A stretch of DNA of 64,000 bases from Rhabdornis inornatus. Taxonomy: Eukaryota; Chordata; Aves; Passeriformes; Rhabdornithidae. Positions 24,101 to 34,666 of the stretch are shown here, one piece after another. The stretch lies in assembly GCA_013397075.1 (NCBI GenBank), contig VWZS01004484.1:682001-746000 (forward strand). The letters run 5' to 3'. A program made the position numbers and the translations under genes. The stretch's first letter is position 1. Every line of letters starts with the position of its first letter. Below the pieces are notes generated by a model. That model had not been told where the DNA came from, ran no database searches, and was given only the letters and a program-made list of their open reading frames with translations.

Positions 24101-24176
24101 AGATACTCAAAAGCTTCATGAGGAAGGCAAACTGCTTCCTTTAATTCATCAGTGTCAAATGAAACCAAATTACTGA
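21040..24176 (+). CDS. GLRX2: GLRX2 (glutaredoxin 2)
   Basis: A dithiol glutaredoxin that uses glutathione to reduce disulfides and glutathionylated proteins, in mitochondria or cytosol depending on isoform. The coding parts 21040-21089, 22540-22609, 23326-23502 and 24057-24176 join to 139 codons (138 residues). The N-terminus MALQGALRRLAAAGVGR is Arg/Ala-rich without acidic residues, as expected of a mitochondrial presequence. The glutaredoxin fold follows: active site CPYC at residues 56-59, the TVP loop at 99-101 and GGATD at 111-115, both typical glutathione-binding elements. Human GLRX2 has CSYC at the active site. I chose the ATG at 21040 because it is the copy adjacent to exon 2; the duplicate at 20782 is equally well formed. 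Exon 2 contains a second Met in good position for a cytosolic isoform. Confidence 0.95.
21114..22232 (+). repeat. Polypurine minisatellite in GLRX2 intron 1
   Basis: About 1.1 kb of nearly pure G/A on the plus strand. It begins with GGGAATCGGGACTGGGA-like hexamer variants and then becomes an 18-base-scale array of GGACAGGGATCAGGATGA and variants. A block of 131 bases at 21791-21921 recurs identically at 21962-22092 (offset 171), a sign of recent higher-order duplication. The start overlaps the duplicated exon 1 block. Long open frames in it are compositional. Confidence 0.93.
22233..22539. other. GLRX2 intron 1, 3' end
   Basis: A GC-rich remnant (about 22233-22440) with CACACGCGTGTGTGTG-like sequence, then the polypyrimidine tract and acceptor of exon 2. 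No gene seen. Confidence 0.6.
22540..22609 (+). CDS. GLRX2: GLRX2 coding exon 2
   Basis: It encodes (R)SRMGNSQTTSVGLSNDAA then VNQIQ. The donor GTAACA is at 22610. Two acceptors fit: AG at 22538-22539, or AG at 22544-22545, which would start the exon at 22546. Both keep the frame. The internal ATG at 22547 is followed by Gly-Asn-Ser. Confidence 0.88.
22610..23325. other. GLRX2 intron 2
   Basis: 716 bases of intron without a recognised feature. Confidence 0.7.
23326..23502 (+). CDS. GLRX2: GLRX2 coding exon 3 (active site)
   Basis: 177 nt, residues 41-99, opening DIISHNCVVIFSKTTCPYCK and ending MTGGRT. The acceptor is CACGCAG and the donor GTGAGT. Open frame continues past the donor, but that extension is intron. 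Confidence 0.97.
23503..24056. other. GLRX2 intron 3
   Basis: 554 bases of AT-rich intron. Short TATTTTAT-type repeats lie near 23770-23810. Confidence 0.7.
24057..24176 (+). CDS. GLRX2: GLRX2 coding exon 4 and stop
   Basis: 120 nt encoding VPRVFINGTCVGGATDTQKL through LLPLIHQCQMKPNY and TGA. The acceptor is TTAATAG. It carries a Cys in NGTCVGG where human has Phe, plus the conserved Cys of HQC. Confidence 0.97.
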   Translation, partial: VPRVFINGTCVGGATDTQKLHEEGKLLPLIHQCQMKPNY

Positions 24177-24720
24177 GCAACCATCTCTAGCTTAGCTTTG
24201 TCTTCCTTTGTATGAACAGAATTTCAGATGAATTCAGAAGATCACAGACATATGGCACAAGCTGCACTCAACAACCTCAAACCATGGCTTTCTGAATTAC
24301 AAATCACTCTGACAGACTTTATGGACTTGGTGTCCTTGCCTCAGCTTTCCCACAACTCAGATGGTCATTAGCAAACATTATGTAACTCTTGGGGTTCTGA
24401 GTGAGACAGTGATGTCATTTCATGGTGATTGCATCCTGCTCCAAGGAAGTCCAGGCTCTGCAGAAAGAATCCTGTGGGTTTTGCTGCACATTAGTTTGCT
24501 TTCTAGCTTTGTCTCAATAAATTGTCAGTTTAACTTAATGGTTTCTTTAAATATAATTCTTCTCTGTCAAACTGAAGTGTAAAGCAAACCCAGCTTGTAG
24601 TGATATTGGTGTGTGCATGTCTGCCTCTCTTGTATTCCAGTGTCTGATCACCCAGCTCCCAAATTGTGTGTCCAGTGGAACAGAAAAGGGAATAAAGATT
24701 CTGGCAGCTTTAGAGAGCAA
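24177..24720 (+). other. GLRX2: GLRX2 3' UTR with two AATAAA signals
   Basis: Downstream of the TGA there are AATAAA signals at 24516-24521 and 24691-24696. Either could end the transcript. The 3' end is inferred from these signals only. Confidence 0.65.
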
Positions 24721-27700
24721 TAGCTTTCATCTTTACTCTGCACTGTGAGGTATCAGCCTGTACTCCATTCAGGAATGTCCTTCCAGGGGGGGCAGGCAGC
24801 TCGGGCACTCAACTGCAGCTGCAGACTACAGTAAAACCAATCCAACAACAGCATGAAACGTAAGACCATATGAAGCAGGTCTAATATGCATAGAGTTTAT
24901 TTAGTACTTAAATTCTACAGTCAGAATGCAGTTTACTAGCCATTTTAACTTTCAGTTACATGTCTAAAAGAAATTACTAAAATTCCATAGTTTCAGTACA
25001 ATGTACATCCAAAGCCAGACCAGGCAATGCCAAGACTCTTGGTTATTTCAAAGAAGTTCATATGCAAGTAGAAAATTATATCCCATTCTTCAGTTAAAGG
25101 GACCATTACACAACTAAAGGTGCACATATTAGAATAAAAACATTAGTCAATTAATTTTTTACTCACTTTTTGTGAATTAAGACTCCTGTTATTTCCATTG
25201 CTTTCAGCATTGCATGTACCTAAACTACTTTTTCCCCTCAAGGGAAAAAAACATCAATCTTTAGTTCCAGCTAACTAGGATGGCAAGAGTATCATTTAAA
25301 CTTGACAGCTTCATTTTTGTGATGCAGGTTTGAATTAAGTTTAAACTGCATCATTTGTAGAAAGTCTTTAGTATACAGTTGCCTGCATTGTGCATCTTTA
25401 ATATGTAATCGGCTAATTCAACACACTGACCTTATTTCATTTTAATTATTGCAGTTTACTGTATGGTGTGCATCTCTGAATTTACACTTAATAAAGCAAT
25501 TTATTTTGCACATACAGTCATATAAGAATGCCAAGTATTCTTTTTCTCTGTGTAGAATTCTTCAGCCAGTGATGTTTTTACCAGAAGCTTAACAATAATT
25601 TTGTCCCCAAAGCTGATAAACCCATCACATAAAAATAATAACAATAGTATGAAAAGGACTTTTTCAAAGACCTTTTCATGTTGTTCCCTGTTTAGAGGCT
25701 TGTTTTTTTAAACCAGTAGTCTAAAATACCCCTTTGAGTTCCAAGTTCTGGAAATCCCAGGGCATTGTCACTTAAGAGAAATTCTCTTGCAGCTGTTGAA
25801 ACAAGCTGTGCACCTGCAGATGCAAGTGAGTGCCCCATCATTAAATAGGATCTAGCTTAAGGCACCCAAAAGGGTTAATGATGTTTATTTTAAACCATAT
25901 TAAGGCTTCCCATCCAAACATTTTTTCATTGTGTACAATTAAACAGAAAGTAGCAGCAAGACAGTGCCTCTATTACTGGGTGGCACAAAGCCATGTTATG
26001 CTTAAGTTAATTAAACATGATATGGCAGTTAAACTGTGGTTTTAGTCTAGGGGGAAAAAACCCAAAAAAACAACCAAAATGAAGAACCTGAAGAATAGCC
26101 ATTAAAAATTTCATTTTTTTCTCCCCCCACCATTGTCTCCAGGACAAAGCTGTTTATCTTAAAATATGCTTGTCCTGGGATCTAAATATTAAAATTTATT
26201 CACTAGAAGATCTGGATACCTGCTCATCCATCTTAAATCCCATGCTTCTAAGAAGCAGAAGCTGGAAACAAACACTGAGTTTTTTTTAATGAAGCACACA
26301 GAGCTGTGAATGTGCCCATGTGTTGCTTTTTAAATACAGAATTATTTTTAAAGAGTAGAACTGCACTTTTACAGGAGAATGAAAAGACATTTTATTTGTA
26401 ACTAGTTGTGCTTAACTCTTAAGCTGGTAACATTAGGAAAACAGCTATTTCTATTCATTATTTGTTAATGAAGCATTTGTAAAAGTTCTCAACATACCAC
26501 ATATATATGCAAATATATATATATATTTAAACTTAAATTCAGAATACAGAAATACCTAAAGAAACCACGCTTTGCAGTATCAAAATCATAAATCCAGATA
26601 TGTAAGCACACATATTTAAAGACACCATACCTTCTGCTGAAATTAGCTAATCTTTTATGATTTCCCTCAGAGCAGCATATCCATAAAACACTGTCTTGGT
26701 CAGTGTTTTATCTTTTCCCCAGAACTCTTGCTCAGCCATTTGTACACTCCACTGTGTCATGGTAAGATGAAATCTCTAGCATTCCAGCAAGAAAGTCATT
26801 AGAATAGCTGCTTACAGCATATCTGTGCACTGCAAACCACTGCAGACAGCAAAATAAACCTAGAAACTGGTGGAATTTCATAGAAACTAAAAAAAAGGAT
26901 TAAATGCAGAAGACAGACAAATGATTCTTCTCTTAGGTTTAGTTCTATAGTCTATTCTTCAAAGACTTTCTCTAGTCAATACTGCAAAGTAGCTGCCGGT
27001 TTATCCAGAATATTAATTTAAATATTTTCCTAATTCTGCATGACAGCAGCTTGATACTATTTAAAAGAATGAAAAGTTTCAAATCACTGAAGTAATTCTA
27101 GAAAAAAGTTTTACATTTGAAAAGCCAATTGTAAGAGGTTACTTTTTGCAAATAAAGCCATTCACAGGCAGATGCTGGATTTTTGTAATAAATAAAGTAT
27201 ACTTTTGTCACTGATTTTTACACAGTTTTACCAAAAATCTGACAGATACAGCAAATCAGATGATTTGTAAGAGATTTACATAATTTAAGAACAGAAAAAA
27301 TATTAATTACTAAAAACTTTATATACTATGCCATCAGTTCTGGTGCAGGGAGCTAAGTGAGCACACTCAGTGACAGCAAGAAGGCAGAAGAACAGAGGCA
27401 AAAAATGTAAAAAAAGGAATGGATGACAGCTTGTGAAAAAAGATTCAAGTATAGGCCTAAGGTGACAAGATAGAAAAGGAGAAAAAAACCCAATGCTAAC
27501 AGAGAAAAGGGTACAGCAAAGGAAGAAACAAAACAAATTGAACCAAAATTAAAGCTTCTGTTGTAGTGTCTGTGAGCTCAGGACAGGGTTAAGCAGAATT
27601 TGCAATGCAGACAAATATTTTCATAGTGTTTTTACAGACAGAGCCATTATTAAAATACATTTCCCAAACTGCTGGTGTGTTTTTAAGCCAAGAATATGTA

Positions 27701-30700
27701 CTTTGTTGAATAGCCTTTGAAAGCCATACCCATTTATGGGCACCAGTTAACAACAGCAATGTAAAAGACCAACATAAACCCCCTTAAGACTTATGTTTAA
27801 CAAACAGGTTTAACAGTGGTTTTAAGCAGCAAGGTATTTTAGTGCCAGTTATTAGTGCACTATTATTATTAGTGCAGCCTTCACACAGTGGGCATTTAGA
27901 CTGGCCCTGCTGACCTCAGAACTACACCTACCTTTAGACTTCTCTTTTTTGAAACACAGAGGACTGCAATCTAGTTCTACAAGCACCTCAAACTCTCCTA
28001 CTCCCTGCTCCAGGTCTAAAATTCCTGACACTAAATTCTATTTCTTGCCAAAGTTATTATTGTCATTATTGAATTTATTACACAATGTTGATGTGCTCAC
28101 TGCATTATTTTTAAAAACTCGAGAGCCTCTTGCCCTCTCCACATCACTGATTGTTTCCCTTCCATGAAGAAACCTGACCTTTGATCTTCATTCCTCAGAG
28201 AAGAATGTTTCATTTCTGCTGTGCTTCCAGCCACCACATGCTTCTCTTCTTTCCTGAAGTGCCTGAACATTACAGTCTTTGACACAATAGTCTAATGCTC
28301 CAGAATTGCCAAGGGGATCACAGAGAAATGTCAGTCAAACTGAAAGCATGTTAGCTATCAAAAACCTGCATTTGCCTGATCTACAGTTACACTCTGCATT
28401 TAGACCTTTTTTAATTCAATATTTTGAATAAAATTAACTAGCTTTAAACTTGTCCCTGCTCAATGTTTACTGATAAACTGCAGTGCACAATTATAGCCCC
28501 TCTTCTGCTTCTGCAGTCAATGTTCCTCCAATGCAAAGACCACTATTAATTTCACTCTCCAATTTGATGAAAGGGTAGGTTGTGTTTATTGTACACTGAA
28601 CTAAAGCTTAAGCTTAGCAATTTTGTCTTAGCTCACCTTTTTTATTCTTTTTGAAGCATTACAATAATTATTGCCTCTTTACATGTCTAGATGTTGCTTT
28701 AGAAATTACCAGTTTAATAACTAAAGACTAGAAACAGGACAAATGCATCTTATGGCAAGTGAGTCACGCTGTCCCCTAAAATTCAGTGTATAGGCAGATA
28801 AAAAAGATCCAGTCTACGGGCAAGAAATATGCAGCATCATTCTTCTATGCCCCTTACTAGAAGAGAATGGCAAAACCAGAAATCCCAGAAACAAAGGTCC
28901 ACATACTATAAAATTTCAGCTGTCAGCATTTACTCCCGTTTCCCCTCTGTGTGCAAATCTTGAAGGAGGATCAGTTGGCAGCGGGGTCTCATCAGTGCTG
29001 GTTTTACATCACATAAACCCCTGACAAGGTTTTTTGTCCAGAGATACTATAAATGTATAGGAGCATATTCTGTACCCCAGCAGGGATGACTACCTTTCAT
29101 CATTGGTCACAGCTATCCAGTGTCAACAGATACAGGGATCTACAATTTCTACCAGTCCTACTGAAAAATTCATCTTTACTTCCACACTCTAGTTCAAGGA
29201 ATTGCATTTTAAACTGGACTGCTTCCAAAGATGCAACACCACTATAACCATACGTTCATACTGTTAGTAACTACTCTAATTTTTATTTGCAATAAATTTA
29301 CTTGAAAGTTACTTGAAACACCTGTTTTAAGTTTTCATTTTATATTTAGTCCAAAATATTTCCTATTACTTCACAAATACTACTCCAAATAAGAAAAAGT
29401 ACTTGCAAAAGATACTTATCTATCAGTTATTTTTGACATCTCTAGCTTAGAAGGAAACACCTAATCAGGTGTTTGACTATTGTGTCATTTAAAATGCATT
29501 ACTACCAAACCCAACCCCAAAACATCAGTGCATTTACTTGAATTAATTATTAACAAGTATTGAGCAAATAAGTTTACTCCCCATATTCATGGTGTCTTGT
29601 TTAGACACAAAAATTGATACATAATTTTTCACAAAAAATGGCCGATTTTCTTTTTGCAAACCCAAAAGTGCTATGTCTTAGCTTTTGTAGGAACACTTGG
29701 CTTGTTCTAGAACTCACCTGAGGAGCTGGTGGCAGTCCTGTGTCCTCCAAGCATTCTGCCAGAGCTGTTCTGTGAGAGCAGTGATAATTCAGGAGTGACT
29801 TACATTCACGTTGGCTGAAAGGCAACACTCTACCCAGCAGTTCTTTAAGCCCTGCTTTATGCCAGGAAAGGCTTCCCTCACTGGATTGATCATGCATTAA
29901 GGGAGAGTGTAAGTAAGTAGCAGAATACCTTCAGTAACATGTAACATCCTATTTTAGCACCAAAAGAGATATCCCAGCTACAGAATGTAAGCTTTGAATT
30001 TATAATCAACAGGAATGAGGCATAATGAAAAGTGCTACAAGTACCAAAAGTATAGTAGGAACTTCAATTTTACATTTAAAAGCTTGGGTTTTAGGCAGAA
30101 AAATATGGTCTTATGTGTCATTTACCACTATGGGTAAACATGATATTTTTATAAATCATAATTATTTTCAAATTAACATCAAATTCACTGTTTAAAACAG
30201 TCTACATTAGCATAAAAGAGGATGAAATACATATGTTTTAGAGGAAGTCATAAAAGCATCATTAAAAATCTTCCAAATCTTTTAAGACTGATCTACTAAA
30301 GAGATCTTTTAACTTCCCCCCATACACACATATAGAAAACACAGCATTAAATACATATACACACAAATTGCTATCAATTTCTGTTCCAAACTGGTAGAAT
30401 ACTCACTGGCTTTCTCTTTGTCACACTCTTACTACAAGACAAAAAATAAAAACTTAAAAATAAAGAATCCAGTTTCAATCATTTCCTAAACAAGATTTTG
30501 TGAACATGAACGAGGGCAACTGTACAGTTCATAAAAGTTTTTAAGAATTGGTCACTATAAACTGGAGGTAGTTTTGAAATATGTTAGCTTGAATTAATCC
30601 ATTAAATCAGAAGTAACACTAATCTACAAAAAGATTTTAAAAAATGAAATACTCTCCTGTTAGGAAGATTGTTTCTGAGTCATTGAATACATTCTTTTGA

Positions 30701-31511
30701 AAAATAAAAAAAAATGTAGCTTTTTGTTTCTGGTAGTACCCACTCAGCTTTGGTGAGCAGGCCAAGACACATGCACTTGTTAATCTTGCTCACTGAAGGT
30801 GTGCTGATGCTTCTTGAAGTTGTGACAAGGACTGAATGTGAGATCCCAGTCATTTCCAAGGTCTTTTTCTACTAAAAACAGTTTTTAGAACTTCCTGTAA
30901 AGTGTCTGAATTCTAAACTAGTGCTTCTGAAATGGTATTGTGCAGAAACTGCCCCTCAATTTATTTAAAGGCATATTTCCTCCTGAAAACCCAGATGACA
31001 ATCCAGAGAGAAAAATATTAGCATGAGCTCTTCCACTTTCAGTTTTATCAGTATAAAATGTCCCTGGGTAACTTTTACACTGTATCACAGTCACATGGTC
31101 TCAATACATACCAGAAAAAACTTCTTTTGTAGATTTTAACTGTAACCATGGAAACCATTGAACATTAGTAACACTTAAAATACAAAGATTTTTAAAAGTC
31201 CAAAGAAAAGTCTCTCTCAATGAAGTTGCTGGTAAACTGCCATTATTAAAAATACTAAGCCCATTTGTTTCCAGGCCCATTCTAAAAGTAATTCATTAAT
31301 TTATTCTTGCAAATAAGCATTCCACAGCAATGGGGGAAATTAAAAATCTCTCCATATTTATAGTCTACTATAAACGAAATTAAATTATATACTATGTAAC
31401 CCTGTAAGCACTTTTAGCAAACTTCTCACTGTTATCTTAAATTGTGTGCAACAGGAAAAAAAAAAGAGATTCCTCATCTGCTTTTCTTGTTTTCCCTTCA
31501 CGAAAAGATAA
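24721..31511. other. AT-rich interval between convergent GLRX2 and RO60
   Basis: About 6.8 kb with no recognised coding sequence or interspersed repeat. It is rich in ATTTA and TTTATT. On the minus strand, AATAAA signals occur at 31300-31305 and, near the far end, at 24896-24901, so part or all of it could be RO60 3' UTR. An (AT)n run lies at about 26505-26527. Confidence 0.5.
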
Positions 31512-33190
31512 TAAAGAATCACAAAATCATGAGGGTTGGAAAAGAGCTCTTAAGCTCAAGTCCAACCATCAACCCAACACTGCAAGGTCCACCACTGAGC
31601 CTAAGCACCAGATCCACGTGGTTTTGGAACACTTCCATGGATGACTATTCCACCACTTCCCTGGACAGCCTGTTCCAATGCTTGGCTGTACACAGGATTT
31701 GAGGTTCAGCCTCACCAGTGCCAAGTAAAGAGGAACAATCCATTCCCTGGTCCTGCTGCCACTGTTTCTGATCCAAGCCAGGATGCTCTTGGCCTTCTTG
31801 CCCACCTGGGCACAGATGGCCAAGTTCACCCACTCTAGACCAGCATCCCCAGGTCCTTTTCCACTGGGCAGCTTTCCAACCACTCCACCCCAGCCTGAAG
31901 CACTACATGGGATTTTTGTGATCCAAAGGCAGGACCCAGCACCTGGCCCTGTTGAACCCCATACAATTGGCCTCAGTCCATGGATCCAGCCTGTCCAGAC
32001 TCCTCTGCAGAGCCTTCCTGCCCTCCAGCAGATCAACTCTTTGGCTCAGCCTGGTGTCATCTGCAAACTTACTGAGGGTGCCCTCGATCCCCTTGTCCAG
32101 ATGAGCCATAAAGATACTGAACAGGACTGGCCCCAACAGTGAGCCTTCGGGAGCACCACTGGTGACCAGCCAGCAGCAGGATGTGACTCAGTCACCACCA
32201 CTCCCTGTACCCAGCCATCCAGCCAGTATTTTAGCCAGCAAACAGCGCACCTGTCCAAGCAGGGGCTCCTAACTTCTCCAGGAGAATGCTGTGAGAAACG
32301 GTATCCTCGGCTTTGCTGAAGTCCAGGTAGATCACATCCATAGCCTCTACCTCATCCACTAGGGAGGTCACCATTCATAGCAGATCAGGTTGGTCAGGCA
32401 GAACCTGCCTTTCATAAAGCCATGCTGGCTGGGCCTGACCCCTGGCTGTCCTGCATCTTCTGTGTGATTAAGACGATCTGTTTCATAACCTTCCCTGGCA
32501 CCAAGGTCAGGCTGGCAGGCCTGTGGTTTCCTGCATCCTCTTTCCAGCCCTTCTGCTCCGTGGGTGCCACACTGGCCAACCTCCAATCCTGAGACCTCCC
32601 TGGTTAGCCAGGATTGATGACAAATGGTGGAGAGCAGCTTGGGTGGATTCCATCCAACCCCATGGACCTTTGAATACTTAAGTAGAGCAATAGTCACTGT
32701 TTCCTCCTGAATTACAGGGACTTCATTTTGTTCCTTGTCTCTGTCTTCCCAAGGACAACTGGTCTGACTATTAAAGACTGAGGCAAAGAAGGCATCAAGT
32801 ACCTCAGCCTTTTTCTCACCCTTTGTGGCAATGCTTCCCTTCACATGCAATAAAGGATGGAAATTCTCTCCTTGGCCCTCCTTTTGTTGCTGATGTATTT
32901 CTAAAAACTTTTTGTCATCTATTATGGCAGTGGCCAAACTAATTTCTAGCTGGGGTTTCACTTTCCTAACCTTCCTGCACAACCTAACAACATCCTTGTA
33001 GTCCTCAAGAGCATCCTGCCCCTTCTTCCAAAGGTCTTTTTTACCTGAGCTCCAGTGACAGCTTCCTGTTCAACCAGGTTGGTCTTCTTCCCCACTGGCT
33101 CATCTTTCAGCACATGGGGACAGCCTGCATCTTTAAGATCCTTAAAGAATGTCCAGCCTTCCTGGACCCCTTTTCATACAGGATTGTTTG
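31512..33190 (-). mobile_element. CR1 LINE, 5'-truncated, degenerate ORF2
   Basis: The minus strand reads through a CR1 reverse transcriptase in several frames. Recognisable parts are KAEVLDAFFASVFNS, VRPSQHGFMKGRFCLTNLI, YLDFSKAEDTVSHSILLEKL, GPVLFSIFMAHLDKGIEG, the catalytic-core signature KFADDT and DLLEGRKALQRSLDRLD. It ends with the CR1 3' tail reading TTCCAACCCTCATGATTTTG near 31515-31550. Frameshifts and stops make it inactive. The endonuclease part is missing, as in most CR1 copies. The 5' limit is approximate. Confidence 0.93.
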
Positions 33191-33229
33191 CAAGGGATTT
33201 TCTCAATCCAAAACAGCCAAAGTCTGGCC

Positions 33230-34010
33230 TCTAGGGCTCCTCAGCTTCCTCTACACCCTCCTTGATGACTCCAAGGTGGTGCTCTGGGGGTGATCCACCT
33301 ACTCCCTGGCACTGCTGGTCTCTGCTGCTGCTGAAGTCCTGGGGGACAAGAAGCTGGCCATCCTGCAGTACAACCCCTGCTCCTGTGGCTGATGAAGGCA
33401 GCATGTCCTCAGCAGGTGCTGCTGCAGCAGGGGTACCTGCAGCAATGGAACTCCAAAGGCCATGAGGAGCTGGACAACATTGTGGCCCTCTTCAGTTACC
33501 CTGCTGAGGAGCTGGATGTGGCCAAGCTGCTGTTTGTGCTGACTGCAGCACTGGTGAAGAGCAAGAGCAGGATCCAGCATGGTGACACAAAGTGTTTGCT
33601 GTGGTGGTGTCCTCCTTGGGCCCAGGCAAAACCACCCTTCTCCTCAAGGCAGTGGATGCTGTGGAGCTTGAGGACAACAGGGATGGGGTAATTCATGTGG
33701 TGCAGGCCAAGATAGCCAGGAAGACTTTGGTGAAGCTCAGGGACCAAGGGTTTGTAAAGTACACTGTGATCCTGCCATCATCCCATCATAACAGGGGGTC
33801 CTGTTTATGCCCTGGGACAGATCCAGGCTGGCTGTTGCTGGCCTGCAGAACTCAGAGCACAGTTACTGTGGTTATCACACAAGGGATGATGCTCTCTGGA
33901 GCTACAGCTCACACAGAGCCCAGGCTGGTCAGGGAATTAAGTCCATCTAGAGTTTTGAGTGTGTGTAGTGTGTACAGGAAGAAACCAACTGCCCTGGGAA
34001 AATGAGCATG
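33230..34010 (+). other. Unassigned GC-richer block with broken open frames
   Basis: About 780 bases of GC-richer sequence adjoin the CR1. On the plus strand the frame at 33392-33691 includes HEELDNIVALFSYPAEELDV and, after a frame change, 33592-33780 includes SLGPGKTTLLLKAVDAVELE and DGVIHVVQAKIARKTLVKLR. These look protein-like, but there are stops and frame changes and I recognise no family. An old processed pseudogene, or part of a repeat, would explain it. No clear poly-A tail is visible. Confidence 0.35.
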
Positions 34011-34513
34011 GAAGCATGGGAGCATGGAATACAAGGAAGGTGGCTGACGAGTGGAGATGCCTTTCTGAAGGGGCATGGAGCAGGGCTGCCAGCTGTGCTG
34101 CAGGACTCTGAAGGGTGCTGTGACTGCACTGCCAGCCATTACCAGGAGTGTCCAAATGCACAGTGTGTTGTCGCATGGTGCTAAGTCCCAGGGTGACAGC
34201 GGTGACATGTGGCTGCCACCTCCAGTGGCAGGAGGATCACTGGCTACTGACAATTAGTTTGACACCAGAGATGAAAGCACGGAGTTTCTCCGAATCTGTT
34301 AGATTTGCATGAGACTGAAGTTCTGTTCAACCTTACAAACACCTTAGTGAGAAGCCCTAGTCAGAAATGCTTGAAGTGCCACCATCTTCAGTAACATTCT
34401 GATATGTATACAGTATGCCATAACCTAATAAAATGTATTTGGCTGGGAGTTCCCAGGGTGAAGTCTGTTGCTGGCAATGGACCCACCGGGAAGAGCAGAT
34501 GCCTAAACTTAAC
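34011..34513. other. RO60 downstream flank / proximal 3' UTR
   Basis: About 500 bases directly after the RO60 stop on the minus strand. No minus-strand AATAAA or ATTAAA is present between 34513 and the CR1, so transcription presumably continues further left. Confidence 0.5.
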
Positions 34514-34666
34514 TTAAATCAAATCCAAAGTGAAGTTTCGAATGACATCCAAGGCTCCTGTATCGAAGCCGCAGATATCCAACATTCCTCTGTCATCCGG
34601 GTCCGCGATCGTAAAACCATGGGAGGTCATTCCACAAACAACCAGCTTAGCAGGAATACCCATTTT
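34514..34666 (-). CDS. RO60: RO60 coding exon 8 and stop
   Basis: 153 nt, residues 486-535 and TAA. It encodes KMGIPAKLVVCGMTSHGFTI through DPDDRGMLDICGFDTG to RNFTLDLI. The acceptor is TTCCTCTAG. Confidence 0.97.
   Translation of the reverse strand, partial: KMGIPAKLVVCGMTSHGFTIADPDDRGMLDICGFDTGALDVIRNFTLDLI

Noticed and set aside
31903..32982. Reading the minus-strand frames as a host gene
   Set aside because: They match CR1 LINE reverse transcriptase, and the order of motifs plus the 3' tail identify a degenerate transposon.
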